A stretch of DNA of 64,000 nt from Hoeflea sp. (GCA_019084245.1 JAHRFE010000040.1:97680-161679); one strand, 5' to 3'. Shown: positions 18,487 through 28,125, counted from the first letter of the stretch. Notes: generated from the sequence alone by a model not told the origin. A program made the numbers and translations.

Positions 18487-19416
18487 TCAGAGCGCCTTTT
18501 CGAGCTCAGGGAGAGCTTCGAACAGGTCTGCGACCAGTCCGTAGTCGGCCACCTGGAAGATCGGCGCCTCTTCGTCCTTATTGATGGCGACGATGACCTT
18601 GGAGTCCTTCATGCCGGCCAGATGCTGGATGGCGCCGGAGATGCCGCAGGCTATGTAGAGATCGGGAGCAACGACCTTGCCGGTCTGGCCGACCTGCCAG
18701 TCGTTCGGCGCATAACCCGCATCGACTGCTGCGCGTGAGGCGCCGACGGCGGCGCCGAGCTTGTCGGCAACGGGCAGGATGACGCTCTGGAACTTCTCGG
18801 ACGAGCCAAGCGCGCGGCCGCCGGAGATGATGATCTTGGCCGAGGTCAGCTCCGGGCGATCGCTTTCGGCAATCGCATCCTTGACGAAGGAGGACAGGCC
18901 GGGGTCGCCTGCCGATGCAACGGTTTCAACCGAGGCCGATCCGCCTTCTCCGGCGGCCGTAAAGGAAGCGGTCCGCACCGTGATGACGCGCTTGGCGTCG
19001 GTCGCCCTGACCGTCTGCAGCGCGTTGCCGGCATAGATCGGACGCTTGAACGTGTCAGCGGAAATGACCTCGATGATGTCGGAGATCTGCATGACGTCGA
19101 GCAGGGCCGCAATCCGCGGCATGACGTTCTTTCCGGAGGTGGTGGCAGGCGCCATCAGGGTGTCGTAGTCGCCCGCAAGCGAGACGGCGAGGGCGGCCAG
19201 CGGTTCGGCAAGCCGGTTGGCATATTCGTCGCCTTCGGCCAGCAGAACCTTGGTCACGCCATCAAGCTTGGCTGCCGCTTCGGCGGCTGCCTTGGCGTCC
19301 TTGCCCGCGACGAGAATATGGATGTCCCCGCCCACCTTGCTTGCTGCGCTGACGGCCTTTGCGGTCTGGTCGGACAGGGTGGCGTGGTCGTGTTCGGCGA
19401 TGATGAGAATGGTCAT
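18487..19416 (-). CDS. etfA: electron transfer flavoprotein subunit alpha
   Basis: The 309-residue FAD-binding subunit accepts electrons from acyl-CoA dehydrogenases and passes them to ETF-ubiquinone oxidoreductase. Seen: the N-terminal ETF domain, and the C-terminal FAD-binding signature with [56 protein letters not shown] arranged in family order. It lies 23 bp after etfB in the same transcript. The length is typical. Confidence 0.95.
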   Translation of the reverse strand: MTILIIAEHDHATLSDQTAKAVSAASKVGGDIHILVAGKDAKAAAEAAAKLDGVTKVLLAEGDEYANRLAEPLAALAVSLAGDYDTLMAPATTSGKNVMPRIAALLDVMQISDIIEVISADTFKRPIYAGNALQTVRATDAKRVITVRTASFTAAGEGGSASVETVASAGDPGLSSFVKDAIAESDRPELTSAKIIISGGRALGSSEKFQSVILPVADKLGAAVGASRAAVDAGYAPNDWQVGQTGKVVAPDLYIACGISGAIQHLAGMKDSKVIVAINKDEEAPIFQVADYGLVADLFEALPELEKAL

Positions 19417-19439
19417 GATTTGATCTCCCTGTGCCGCGC

Positions 19440-20189
19440 TTACAGCACGCCTGCTTCGTTCTTGAGCTTGTCGACGAGTTCGGCCACCGAGGCCACCTTG
19501 ACGCCCGCCTTGCGGCCACCCGGCTCCTCCGTCTTGATGACTTCCAGGCGCGGGGCCATGTCGACGCCGTAATCGGCGGCGGTCTTCTTGTCGAGCGGCT
19601 TCTTCTTGGCCTTCATGATGTTGGGCAGCGAGGCGTAGCGCGGCTCATTGAGGCGCAGATCGGTGGTGACGATCGCCGGCAGCTTGACCGAGATTGTCTG
19701 CAGGCCGCCATCGACTTCGCGGGTGACATCGGCCGAGCCATCGCCGATTTCGACCTTGGAGGCGAAAGTGGCCTGGCTCCAGCCCAGAAGCGCGGACAGC
19801 ATCTGGCCGGTCTGGTTGGCGTCATCATCGATTGCCTGCTTGCCCAGGATCACCAGGTCCGGGCTTTCCTCGCCGACGATGGCCTTGAGGATCTTGGCGA
19901 CCGCAAGCGGCTCGACTACGCCGTCGGCCTCGACCAGGATGGCCCGGTCAGCGCCCATGGCCAGCGCCGTGCGCAGCGTCTCTTCCGACTTCGCGGCTCC
20001 GATGGACACAGCCACGACTTCGGTCGCCTTGCCGGCTTCCTTCAGTCGCAGCGCTTCCTCGATGGCGATTTCATCAAACGGATTCATCGACATCTTCACA
20101 TTGGCGAGATCGACGCCGCTGCCATCTGGCTTGACCCGGATCTTGACATTGTAATCAACTACCCGCTTGACCGGCACGAGAATTTTCAT
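19440..20189 (-). CDS. etfB: electron transfer flavoprotein subunit beta
   Basis: The 249-residue partner of EtfA binds AMP structurally. Seen: [19 protein letters not shown] at the N-terminus, [19 protein letters not shown], and the ETF-beta signature in the middle ([25 protein letters not shown]). The last third contains the [21 protein letters not shown] block that contacts dehydrogenases. It is first in the etfB-etfA operon. The 234-bp upstream region contains no gene that I can support. Confidence 0.96.
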   Translation of the reverse strand: MKILVPVKRVVDYNVKIRVKPDGSGVDLANVKMSMNPFDEIAIEEALRLKEAGKATEVVAVSIGAAKSEETLRTALAMGADRAILVEADGVVEPLAVAKILKAIVGEESPDLVILGKQAIDDDANQTGQMLSALLGWSQATFASKVEIGDGSADVTREVDGGLQTISVKLPAIVTTDLRLNEPRYASLPNIMKAKKKPLDKKTAADYGVDMAPRLEVIKTEEPGGRKAGVKVASVAELVDKLKNEAGVL

Positions 20190-20423
20190 CGGTTTGCCTT
20201 CCTCACTTTAGCTTGGCCTTCCTCTGTCCGGCCATGTCCTGGCGATCCGGTTTTGCCGGAGACAGGACGATGCTCCGGATTTTGCCTGCGAAACCAGTAC
20301 CCGGATAGCCGATTGGCGACATGGATACGCGATTTCTTCCCAAATTCAATCGCCGCCGACCAGATGATTTTGCAATGCGGAATAAATGACGTTTACGTCC
20401 GCGTCAATTCAACAGTGGCGGCG

Positions 20424-21203
20424 CTATCGTCCCCACTTCGGCGGCGCAGCTCGAGTGGCTGTTTTTTGGGGTTCCGTTTGCGGACTTTCATGGATCACGG
20501 CTTTCGGGGTTTCGATGGTCCGGTCAAACAATGGAACGCCGGACCGGCGCATGAAGAGAACCAGAATCGCGCCTGCAATGATGCCGCCGATATGAGCGCC
20601 CCAGGAGATTTCTCCGCCGAGGTCGGTGACCACCATGACGAATTGGAACCCGACCCAGAACAGCAACGGAATGAAGGCAGGCAAGGGCAGCGGAATTCGG
20701 CCCAGCACCAGAACCCAGACCCGGACCCGCGGATGCAGCATGAGATAGGCCGCAACAATGCCGGCGACGGCGCCGGATGCGCCAATCAACGGGCCTTGAG
20801 AGTCGGGCAGAAGCAGCCCGTGCACGAAAGCGCCGGCTGCGGCGCACAGGAAATAGAAAATCAGAAACCTTATGTGACCCATGGCATCTTCGACATTGTC
20901 GCCAAAAACCCATAGAAAGATCATGTTCGAGCCGAGATGGAGCAGGTTTCCATGCAGAAAGCTGTAGGTGATATAGGTTGCGTCTTCCGGCACCAGCACA
21001 AGTGAGGCCGGGAGTTCGACAATGTCGTTGACCACGGAGGGAATGAATCCCAGGCCCAGATAAGCGGCGTTGGTAAACTCGCTGTCATCGCCGGCCAGTC
21101 CCGTCACCAGCCATACAAGGACATTGATGACGATCAGCGACCACGTCACCCATTGCAGCCTGATGTGTTTGAGATCGTTGGAATCATGCAGCGGAATGAA
21201 CAT
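20424..21203 (-). CDS. rhomboid family intramembrane serine protease
   Basis: The 259-residue membrane protein has six or seven hydrophobic segments and the rhomboid catalytic pair: Ser in GASGAVAGIVAAYLML and His in WGAHIGGIIAGAIL, plus the conserved HGNLLHLGSNMIFLWVFGDNVED. It would cleave membrane-embedded substrates. The start at 21203 (MFIPLHDSNDLK) matches family N-termini and leaves a 50-bp gap to the upstream adenosyltransferase gene; the frame is open further upstream. Confidence 0.9.
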   Translation of the reverse strand: MFIPLHDSNDLKHIRLQWVTWSLIVINVLVWLVTGLAGDDSEFTNAAYLGLGFIPSVVNDIVELPASLVLVPEDATYITYSFLHGNLLHLGSNMIFLWVFGDNVEDAMGHIRFLIFYFLCAAAGAFVHGLLLPDSQGPLIGASGAVAGIVAAYLMLHPRVRVWVLVLGRIPLPLPAFIPLLFWVGFQFVMVVTDLGGEISWGAHIGGIIAGAILVLFMRRSGVPLFDRTIETPKAVIHESPQTEPQKTATRAAPPKWGR

Positions 21204-21253
21204 TGTGGATTTTCCTCTGACCATGGCGGCTGCGTGGGCCGCTGCTTTTGAAC

Positions 21254-21832
21254 CTAACGGTTTTTGCCTGGAACCCAAAGCACATCGGCCCGGCCCTGAT
21301 CATTGACCCAGCGCGCGGCGACAAAGAAGAAGTCCGACAGTCTGTTGATGAAGCGGATCGCCGAGGGATTGACGATCTCGCCGTCCTGATCAGCCAGTTC
21401 AACCATCAGCCGTTCAGCGCGGCGCGCGACGGTTCGGGCCAGATGCAGATGCGCGGCCGCTTCGGTGCCACCTGGCAGGACAAAAGAGCGCAGCGGCTCA
21501 AGGTCGGCGTTGAGCGTGTCGATATCGGCCTCGATCCGGGTCACCTGCGCATCCACAATCCGCAACGGTTCATACTCCGGTTTCTCGCCGGTGTCGGGTG
21601 TGGCGAGATCGGCGCCGAGATCGAAACAATCATTCTGAATGCGCATCAGCATGGCGTCGAGCGCCGGCATCGCGGCCGTATGCAGCCGAACCATGCCGAC
21701 GACGGCATTGGTTTCATCGACCGTGCCATAGGCTTCAATGCGCGGGTCGTATTTCGGGCGCCTGTCGCCCGAGGCCAGGCCGGTTGTGCCGTCATCCCCG
21801 GTTCTGGTGTAAATCTTGTTGAGCTTGACCAT
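21254..21832 (-). CDS. corrinoid (ATP:cob(I)alamin) adenosyltransferase, PduO type
   Basis: The 192-residue enzyme transfers the adenosyl group of ATP to cob(I)alamin, forming coenzyme B12. Seen: the ATP-binding N-terminal IYTRTGDDGTTGLASGDRR, YGTVDETNAVVGMVR, and the C-terminal ARTVARRAERLMVEL and FINRLSDFFFVAARW, which are diagnostic of the PduO-type fold. It lies between the HIG1-like gene and the rhomboid gene, all on the minus strand; together they probably form one operon. Confidence 0.93.
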   Translation of the reverse strand: MVKLNKIYTRTGDDGTTGLASGDRRPKYDPRIEAYGTVDETNAVVGMVRLHTAAMPALDAMLMRIQNDCFDLGADLATPDTGEKPEYEPLRIVDAQVTRIEADIDTLNADLEPLRSFVLPGGTEAAAHLHLARTVARRAERLMVELADQDGEIVNPSAIRFINRLSDFFFVAARWVNDQGRADVLWVPGKNR

Positions 21833-21901
21833 TGCGCATGCTTTCTGACTGAAATTCAGGCTGATTATGGCGTCGTGACGGGCCTGAACGGGATCACTGG
21901 T

Positions 21902-22099
21902 TCAGCGGCCGCCGCCGGTGAGCCACAAAGTGGCGACGATCAGGATGACGGCGACAAACTGCAAGACCACGCGGGCCTGCATCAGCTTGTTGGACAGGTT
22001 GCCGGAACCGCCACGCGCCATGTTGACCAGCCCGCGCACCAGCACGGCCGCCACGGAGAGCATGACAATAATGGACAGGACATAGGTAACGGACGACAT
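21902..22099 (-). CDS. HIG1-like twin-transmembrane protein
   Basis: A 65-residue protein with two membrane helices (about 4-23 and 42-61) joined by a polar loop containing NKLMQARVVLQF. This fits the hypoxia-induced HIG1 motif in which a basic loop precedes the second helix; mitochondrial relatives are respiratory supercomplex factors. In rhizobia such small proteins commonly sit next to the cobalamin adenosyltransferase gene. The start at 22099 (MSSVTYVLS) is preferred over much longer in-frame alternatives that lack hydrophobic or family sequence. Function here is inferred. Confidence 0.7.
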   Translation of the reverse strand: MSSVTYVLSIIVMLSVAAVLVRGLVNMARGGSGNLSNKLMQARVVLQFVAVILIVATLWLTGGGR

Positions 22100-22187
22100 C
22101 AGACGGTTTCCTTGAGGTAATTTGCGATCTGGAACATAGGCTGTTTTGTCTGCAAGTCCATTGTCCCGGTCCGGATGGCAGAAAGGT

Positions 22188-23030
22188 TCAAGTCTGCCTG
22201 GCCAGCCAGGGGTAAAACAAACGCGCCGGCAACAGCCTGCGCGCGATGACGCCCAGTTTGGCCTCACGGGTCACTGCGTAGTGATAGCGCGGACGGTTCG
22301 CGGTCAGGGCATGATGCAGAACCCGATAGACCGCTTCAGGCCCAAGCTTGCCACTGTTCGATTCTTCCTGCTTTTTGAGACGACGCAACTGATCCTGATA
22401 ATCCTTGCGGTGCACCGAACTCTCTATGTCGATGGTTCGATGAAAGTGCCTGAGCGCATTGGCCCTGAACCGGCTGACAATGGCGCCGGGCTCGATCAGG
22501 CTGACATGAATGCCGGACCCTTCCAATTCCAGCGCCATTGTAACCGACAGTCCCTCAAGCGCGTGCTTGGAGGCGTTGTAGGCGCCGCGAAACCGCATGG
22601 GAACCAGTCCGAGGATCGAAGAGCATTGCACGATGCGGCCATGGCCCTGCGCACGCATCACCGGGATGACCTTGCGTGTCAGGTCATGGTAGCCGAAGAA
22701 ATTGGCTTCGAACTGGGCCCGCAAGGCGTCGACAGGCAGGTCTTCGACAGCGCCGACCTGCCCGTAGCCGCCATTGTTGAACAGCGCATCACATCGCCCG
22801 CCGGTGGCTGCCATCGCGTGTTCAAAGAAATCGGCGATGCTTTCGGAATCGGCATAATCGAGACGATAGGCCTTGATGCCGTCGCTGTTGAGTTCGGCAA
22901 TATGGTCCTCGGTGCGGGCCGAGGCGATTACATGCCAGCCTTCGGCCTTGAGCGCACGGGCGCAATAGGCGCCAATTCCGCTCGAGCAGCCGGTGACAAG
23001 GATGGTCTTTGTTTGGTTATTGGCCGTCAT
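22188..23030 (-). CDS. SDR family NAD(P)-dependent oxidoreductase
   Basis: The 280-residue classical short-chain dehydrogenase has the cofactor motif TGCSSGIG at about residues 13-20, the structural NNGGYG, catalytic Ser in CSSILG and the YNASK catalytic tyrosine-lysine pair. The C-terminal region (HRKDYQDQLRRLKKQEE) is longer than in minimal SDRs. The substrate is unknown. It is divergent from the BrkB gene, with 99 bp between them. Confidence 0.88.
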   Translation of the reverse strand: MTANNQTKTILVTGCSSGIGAYCARALKAEGWHVIASARTEDHIAELNSDGIKAYRLDYADSESIADFFEHAMAATGGRCDALFNNGGYGQVGAVEDLPVDALRAQFEANFFGYHDLTRKVIPVMRAQGHGRIVQCSSILGLVPMRFRGAYNASKHALEGLSVTMALELEGSGIHVSLIEPGAIVSRFRANALRHFHRTIDIESSVHRKDYQDQLRRLKKQEESNSGKLGPEAVYRVLHHALTANRPRYHYAVTREAKLGVIARRLLPARLFYPWLARQT

Positions 23031-23129
23031 TGTGCGGTCTGCCCCTGTACTGACGCGTTTCAGATCCCATAATCAAGCAAGACTGACAATGCCGGATCGG
23101 CTAAACAACATCCAGGCGAGGAGTTGTCA

Positions 23130-23996
23130 TTGAAGCGTTTCTACACCGTGGTCATGGATGCGATTACCCATTTCAACAATGATGACGGCTGGGCCATGGC
23201 CAGCCATGTCGCCTTGTCGATCCTGATGGCGTTGTTCCCGTTCATGATCTTCGGAACGGCTCTGGCCAGTTTTCTTGGCGCCAACGCCTATGCGGAAACG
23301 GCTTCGCATCTGATTTTCGATACGTGGCCCGAATCAATTGCGGCGCCGATCTCGCGCGAGGTGGTCAATGTGCTCACCGTCGAACGCGGCGGTCTTTTGA
23401 CGTTGTCGGTGCTTGCCGCGGCGTTCTTTTCCGCCAACGGGGTGGAGGCGCTCCGAGTTTCGCTCAATCGCGCCTACAGGGTGACGGAAACGCGGGCCTG
23501 GTATGTCACGCGCGCTCAGAGCCTGGGGTTTGTCGTCATCGCGGTGCTGGTCATCATGGCGATAAGTTTCCTGCTGGTGCTGGCGCCGCTGGCCATGAAA
23601 CTGGCCCGGCAGTTCGCGCCCTGGATGGAAGCGATCATCTCAGCAGTGGAAAACTGGCGTATCCTGATTGCGGCGATGGTGCTGGTCATCGGGCTGGTCT
23701 TCTCGCATCTCTGGTTGCCAGCCGGCCGCCGCAGGCTCTTTGATGTGATTCCCGGCATAGGCGTCACACTTGTTTTCTGGATGGCGGGTGCACTGATGTT
23801 TGCGAGCTATCTCAAGGAATTCGCGACCTATGTCTCGACCTATGCCGGGCTCGCATCGATCATGGTCGCCCTGGTCTTTCTCTACATTATCGCGGCTATT
23901 TTCATCCTCGGGGCCGAGATTAATGCTGCAATCCTCAATGCGCGCGACCGTGCCAGAATGGCGCAGGATATCGCCCGCGCCAAGGTTAAGGATTAA
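23130..23996 (+). CDS. YihY/virulence factor BrkB family membrane protein
   Basis: The 288-residue protein has six membrane helices and the family segments HVALSILMALFPFMIFG, FFSANGVEALRVSLNRAYRV and ILGAEINAAIL. YihY/BrkB proteins are inner-membrane proteins of unclear function, once misnamed ribonuclease BN. The start is a TTG codon at 23130: GAGGAG lies 6 nt ahead of it, while an earlier in-frame TTG at 23124 touches the ribosome site. Confidence 0.85.
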   Translation: MKRFYTVVMDAITHFNNDDGWAMASHVALSILMALFPFMIFGTALASFLGANAYAETASHLIFDTWPESIAAPISREVVNVLTVERGGLLTLSVLAAAFFSANGVEALRVSLNRAYRVTETRAWYVTRAQSLGFVVIAVLVIMAISFLLVLAPLAMKLARQFAPWMEAIISAVENWRILIAAMVLVIGLVFSHLWLPAGRRRLFDVIPGIGVTLVFWMAGALMFASYLKEFATYVSTYAGLASIMVALVFLYIIAAIFILGAEINAAILNARDRARMAQDIARAKVKD

Positions 23997-24083
23997 GCCA
24001 GAATCGCAATCAGCCGCCCGGCCGGCGTTTACCATGCTAAATTCCGTCCAGTGAAAAAGCGCACCGGAAAGGGAGGTTGGCTC

Positions 24084-24371
24084 GTGTTTGCCGGTTTGTC
24101 TTCGGATATGGTTCTGTATTTTATGGCCTTGTCGATCGCGGCGTCGTTCTTTGTCGGCAACGCTATGGATTCGGTGCTCGGAGCACTGGGCTTTGGCCCC
24201 TTGGGCAACATGATCGTATTGCTGGCCGGGTTCTTCATCGGCCTGAATGTGGTGGACGCCATTCCGTTTGGGCGTGTGCCCTCGGCCCTGATCATCCCGG
24301 CCGCGATTGCCGTCTCTTTCTCGATCCTGTTCCTGCTTGCCCTTTTCAAGCGAATGGTTCGGCCGACCTAG
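24084..24371 (+). CDS. small three-helix membrane protein
   Basis: The 95-residue product is almost entirely hydrophobic: three membrane helices at about 7-26, 36-58 and 65-85, with few charges. I do not recognise the family. The start is a GTG codon at 24084; a perfect GGGAGG lies 7 nt upstream, which is stronger evidence than that for an earlier GTG at 24051. It lies 87 bp after the BrkB-like gene on the same strand and converges with gluQRS at 2 bp. Confidence 0.65.
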   Translation: MFAGLSSDMVLYFMALSIAASFFVGNAMDSVLGALGFGPLGNMIVLLAGFFIGLNVVDAIPFGRVPSALIIPAAIAVSFSILFLLALFKRMVRPT

Positions 24372-24373
24372 TT

Positions 24374-25294
24374 TCAGGGCTGCAACGGCAGGCCGGCCAT
24401 CGCAATAATGTCGGCGCGGGTAGCCCCCTGTTCGCGCAATGACGCAATTGATGTCGCGCCGTCGCTCTTGGAAAGCTTGCGGCCGGTCTTGTCCAGAACC
24501 AGCCCATGGTGGCGGTATCGGGGGGCCGGCAATCCGAGCAGGCGCTGCAGCAACCGGTGTACAGAGGTGGAGGCGAAAAGATCTTCGCCACGAATGATAT
24601 CGGTGACTTTCTGGATTGCGTCATCGATGGTCACCGCCAGATGATAGCTGGTCGGAACGTCGCGCCGGGCGAGAACGACATCGCCCCATGCGGCAGGATC
24701 TGCGGCAATCCTGCCGGTTTCTCCATGAGGCCCGGCGCCATGTTCGTCCCAGCACAACGGTTGGCTGAGGCCATCAAGCGCCTTTCTCATGTCCAGCCGC
24801 CAGGCATAGGGTTTGCCATCCGCAATCCGCTGATTGCGTTGTTGAGTTGTCAATGTTCGGTCGTCGCCGGGATAATGCGGCGCGCCATCGGGATCGCGCG
24901 GCCAGGTTTTGCCCGAGGTCTCGGCCTCGCGCACCCGATCAGCGGCTTCGCCGCGGCTCAGAAAGGCCGGATAGACGAGATCAAGCTTGCGCAATTCAGA
25001 CAGCGCCGCCTCGTAATCTGAAAAATGCTCCGACTGACGGCGCATCGGTCCGGACCAATCCAGGCCAAGCCAGGCGAGATCTTCAAAAATTGCAGACTCG
25101 AATTCGGGCCGCGCACGCGTCGTATCGATGTCCTCAATGCGGATCAGGAATGTCCCGCCATGGTCGCGGGCGAAACGCCAGTTGAGCAGCGCCGATCGGG
25201 CATGGCCAGGATGAAGCAGACCGTTCGGGCTGGGCGCGAAGCGGACAGTCGAGGTGGGTGAACCTGTTTTTGCTGTGGATTTGATCTCTGGCAT
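24374..25294 (-). CDS. gluQRS: glutamyl-Q tRNA(Asp) synthetase
   Basis: The 306-residue protein is a truncated glutamyl-tRNA synthetase that charges glutamate onto the queuosine base at position 34 of tRNA-Asp. Seen: TVRFAPSPNGLLHPGHARSAL (the HIGH-type motif, residues 16-36), FLIRIEDIDTTR, and the KMSKS-type GRKLSKSDGA. It lacks the C-terminal anticodon-binding domain of GltX, which is the defining feature of GluQRS. Cys residues of the zinc ribbon are not evident. It is preceded by no close partner. Confidence 0.93.
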   Translation of the reverse strand: MPEIKSTAKTGSPTSTVRFAPSPNGLLHPGHARSALLNWRFARDHGGTFLIRIEDIDTTRARPEFESAIFEDLAWLGLDWSGPMRRQSEHFSDYEAALSELRKLDLVYPAFLSRGEAADRVREAETSGKTWPRDPDGAPHYPGDDRTLTTQQRNQRIADGKPYAWRLDMRKALDGLSQPLCWDEHGAGPHGETGRIAADPAAWGDVVLARRDVPTSYHLAVTIDDAIQKVTDIIRGEDLFASTSVHRLLQRLLGLPAPRYRHHGLVLDKTGRKLSKSDGATSIASLREQGATRADIIAMAGLPLQP

Positions 25295-25361
25295 GATGTC
25301 TCATGTCATTTTTTCCCGGTCTCGTCACCGGGGCAGGCATCAAGCGCCAGGAACAAGAGGC

Positions 25362-26009
25362 ATGCGCCGGATCGACAGTGCTGACGATATTGCCGAAGGC
25401 CTCCGGGCGCTCGCGCAGTGCGACGCGCGACTGGCGCATGCCATCACCGTGGCCGGGCCTGTTCCATTGCGGCGTAAGCCGCCCGGTTTTTCGGCTCTTG
25501 CGGAAATCATCCTGTCCCAAATGGTATCAAAGGCCAGCGCCAATGCCTTGCGGCGGAAGCTCGAGCTGGCGGCGGGAGAAATCAGCCCTGCTGCAGTTCT
25601 CAGCTTGCCGCCCGAGACCTTGCGGACCGCGGGATTGTCGCGCGCCAAGGCGGAGACGCTGCAACGGGTTGGCGAGGCAGTGCTTGCAGGCGAGCTAGAT
25701 CTTGAACAGCTCTGCGCGCTTGACGGACCGGAGGCGATTGGCGCGATGACGGCGATCAAGGGCGTCGGACCTTGGACCGCCGAAGTGTATCTGCTGTTCT
25801 GCGCCGGCCATCCGGACATCTTTCCGTCAGGCGATGTGGCCCTGCAGAGCGCTGCCGCCCATGTCCTGGGCCTTGATGTCTGGCCGCAGTCAAAGGCGCT
25901 GTCGGAACTGGCCTTGCCGTGGAGCCCGTGGCGTGGTGTGGCGGCGCGGCTTTTATGGGCCTACTATGCCGAAGTCATGCGTCGGGACGCCACCCCGCTC
26001 GGGGCCTGA
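25362..26009 (+). CDS. AlkA-like DNA-3-methyladenine glycosylase II
   Basis: The 215-residue HhH-GPD superfamily protein excises alkylated bases. Seen: AEIILSQMVSKASANAL, the helix-hairpin-helix IKGVGPWTAEVYLLFCAG, and the catalytic Asp in IFPSGDVALQSAA. The AlkA N-terminal TBP-like domain is absent, as in many short bacterial members. The start at 25362 gives MRRIDSADDI; the frame is open 36 codons further upstream into the divergent gluQRS gene, which makes that extension unlikely. Confidence 0.88.
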   Translation: MRRIDSADDIAEGLRALAQCDARLAHAITVAGPVPLRRKPPGFSALAEIILSQMVSKASANALRRKLELAAGEISPAAVLSLPPETLRTAGLSRAKAETLQRVGEAVLAGELDLEQLCALDGPEAIGAMTAIKGVGPWTAEVYLLFCAGHPDIFPSGDVALQSAAAHVLGLDVWPQSKALSELALPWSPWRGVAARLLWAYYAEVMRRDATPLGA

Positions 26010-26125
26010 AGGCGGCCTGATTCGGGCCGGAAAATCATTTGGAAAGCAGGTGCTTCACAATCCTGTCACGACAAGCCTAATATGGTCCTTGCAGATGCCG
26101 AATCGGACATGCTCAGGAGAGCCGC

Positions 26126-26683
26126 TTGACGATTTTTGTATCCCCGCAGTCCTTGCCAGCGCTCGTGCTGAACGCTGATTACAGGCCGTTGAGTTATTAT
26201 CCGCTATCGCTTTGGTCGTGGCAGGATGCCGTCAAGGCTGTCTTCCTCGACCGGGTGCAGATTGTTGCCGAATATGATCACGCCGTGTCGTCACCGACAT
26301 TTACGATGCGGTTGCCGAGCGTGGTCTGCCTGAAAACCTATATCAAGCCGTCGCGCTTCCCGGCATTCACGCGCTTCAACGTGTTCCTGCGCGACCGGTT
26401 CGAATGTCAGTATTGCGGATCGCCGAATGAACTGACCTTTGACCATGTCATTCCGCGGCGGTGCGGCGGCGAAACAACCTGGGAGAACGTCGTTGCGGCC
26501 TGCTCGCCCTGCAATCTGAAGAAGGGCGGTATGATGCCCAAGCAGGCGGGGATGATCCCGCAGCAGAAGCCTTACCGGCCCAGTGTTCAGGATTTGCACA
26601 ACAACGGCAGAATGTTTCCGCCCAACTTCCTGCATGAAAGCTGGATGGACTACCTTTATTGGGATGTCGAACTGCAGCCGTAG
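26126..26683 (+). CDS. HNH endonuclease family protein
   Basis: The 185-residue protein has the HNH zinc-site arrangement FECQYCGSP, then LTFDHVIPRRCGGETTWENVVAACSPCNLKKG. An extended N-terminal segment (ALVLNADYRPLSYYPLSLWSW) is typical of the widespread chromosomal HNH proteins whose role is unknown. The start is a TTG at 26126 with AGGAGA 7 nt upstream. It converges with dsbB at 6 bp. It is not part of a restriction system as far as the neighbours show. Confidence 0.87.
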   Translation: MTIFVSPQSLPALVLNADYRPLSYYPLSLWSWQDAVKAVFLDRVQIVAEYDHAVSSPTFTMRLPSVVCLKTYIKPSRFPAFTRFNVFLRDRFECQYCGSPNELTFDHVIPRRCGGETTWENVVAACSPCNLKKGGMMPKQAGMIPQQKPYRPSVQDLHNNGRMFPPNFLHESWMDYLYWDVELQP

Positions 26684-26689
26684 TGCGGA

Positions 26690-27199
26690 TCAGTTCTTCA
26701 TCATCGCGCCGCGGAACGCGATCGCGGCAAGTCCGGCGCTGGCCAGTACGTTCCAGCCGGCGAACGAGAGACCCAATACGCGCAATGAGGCCTCATCGCA
26801 GGATGGCGGCTTCTTCGAGGTGAGATCACCCAGCAGCGAACCCGCATCGGTGGTCACGGCATCCGCTGATGTGGCGCAGGAGGCCGGGCCTTCCCACCAC
26901 TGCCACTCGACGCCGGAATGGTAGACACCAAGCACCAGGCCATAGAGCATCAGCAACCCGCCGACAGCCAGAAGACCGCGCACCGCCCAGGAAGGGCCGC
27001 CGGCAAAGGAGATCACCGCCGCTATCAGCATCAACGGGGCGCCAATGTAATAGGGCGTGCGCTGCGTCAGGCACAGGGCGCAGGGTATATAGCCGCCGAT
27101 ATGCTCGAAGCCGAGCGCCATCCCCACGACAAGAGCCATGGCGACGGCCAGTCCCAGGGCTGTGTATGAGCGTCGGGAGCGGGTATCGGTAATCAGCAT
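26690..27199 (-). CDS. dsbB: disulfide bond formation protein B
   Basis: The 169-residue inner-membrane protein has four helices, the redox-active periplasmic CxxC in YIPCALCLTQR (residues about 40-43) and the second conserved Cys pair (PASCATSADA and PPSCDEA) in the second periplasmic loop. DsbB reoxidises DsbA and passes electrons to quinone. The start at 27199 is supported by AAGGAAC upstream and by MLITDTRSRR preceding the first helix. Confidence 0.9.
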   Translation of the reverse strand: MLITDTRSRRSYTALGLAVAMALVVGMALGFEHIGGYIPCALCLTQRTPYYIGAPLMLIAAVISFAGGPSWAVRGLLAVGGLLMLYGLVLGVYHSGVEWQWWEGPASCATSADAVTTDAGSLLGDLTSKKPPSCDEASLRVLGLSFAGWNVLASAGLAAIAFRGAMMKN

Positions 27200-27296
27200 G
27201 CTGATGTTCCTTGGTTCATGCGCTTTTGTCTGCATTGATCGCAATGGTGTCGAAAAAATGATTTGGCGCGCGGTTGTTTGGCAATCTCAGACCAGT

Positions 27297-27962
27297 TCAA
27301 GCCGCAGATCCGCGATTGAACACGAAATCAATCAGAAAATACAGCAAGGCGGGTCCGCCGATAACCAGGATGGCGACCCAGATCATGGCCACGACTAGGC
27401 CGAGAATGACGAACAGCGCGTCGCGCTCGATCAGGCCAATGGCGGCCAGTGCGACGCCAATGCCCGGTACGGTGTTGGTCAGGGGCAAGGGCACCAGGAT
27501 CGACGCGCAAGGGATGATCAGAAGCGCGCCGATCAGCCGCGCCGCGCGATCTCCGGTCAGGCTCGCAAAGCGTGGATGCGCGAGCCGCTCCAGCCAGCCG
27601 CCATAGCGCTTGGCGCGGGCCACCACATCAAGCAGGCCGGCTACCGGCAGCGCGCGCTTGCGCAAGGTCTCTGGCAGCCACGGCGCCTTCCGGCCGGAAG
27701 CCATCTGGGCTGCCAGAACCAGCATTGGCAGGGCAACGAGTTGTGGCAGCAGATAGACGAAGGGGAGGCAGCATGGCAGAGCCAGCACCAGCAGCAGGAG
27801 CCCGAAGGCGCGCTCTTCCATCAGATCGCTGAGTTCGCCAAGCGTGATCATCGCCTTGGCGTCGCCAGGATTGGACCGAGCCCCCTCCAGATGCGGCCTG
27901 AGGATGGCGTCAATCTTGGCCAGCGCACCGCGTGGCGCCGTCGTCGCTGCGAATTCGCTCAT
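27297..27962 (-). CDS. exoD: exopolysaccharide synthesis ExoD family protein
   Basis: The 221-residue protein shows the ExoD family pattern: ITLGELSDLMEERAFGLLLLVLALPCCLPFVYLLPQLVALPML, followed by RKAPWLPETLRKR and GALLIIPCASILVPLPLTNTVPG, with four to five membrane segments. In Sinorhizobium meliloti ExoD affects exopolysaccharide production and alkali tolerance; the molecular function remains unclear. The start at 27962 (MSEFAATT) is the first good candidate; no strong ribosome site is visible. Confidence 0.87.
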   Translation of the reverse strand: MSEFAATTAPRGALAKIDAILRPHLEGARSNPGDAKAMITLGELSDLMEERAFGLLLLVLALPCCLPFVYLLPQLVALPMLVLAAQMASGRKAPWLPETLRKRALPVAGLLDVVARAKRYGGWLERLAHPRFASLTGDRAARLIGALLIIPCASILVPLPLTNTVPGIGVALAAIGLIERDALFVILGLVVAMIWVAILVIGGPALLYFLIDFVFNRGSAA

Positions 27963-28079
27963 AGTGATTGTCCGCAATTGGAAGCCCGAATCTACGAGGG
28001 CTTTTAGCAGAGAGCAGGTGAGCTTTCCATCGGCAGCTCAACGACATTGAGCCATTGCGTTCCAATTGGATCAAGCAGC

Positions 28080-28108
28080 TTGACCATTGCCCCGTCAGAT
28101 AATATTGG
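28080..28108 (+). promoter_or_regulatory. probable promoter of tRNA-Leu
   Basis: A -35 element TTGACC (28080-28085) and a -10 element TATTGG (28103-28108) are separated by 17 nt; an overlapping AATAAT-like alternative -10 (TAATAT, 28100-28105) is spaced less well. Transcription would start about 10-12 nt before the tRNA. Confidence 0.4.
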
Positions 28109-28125
28109 ACAGATCGCAGTGGAAT

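Noticed and set aside
19431-20915. 494-codon frame antisense to etfB and the rhomboid gene
   Set aside because: Crosses two real genes and has no coding signature of its own.
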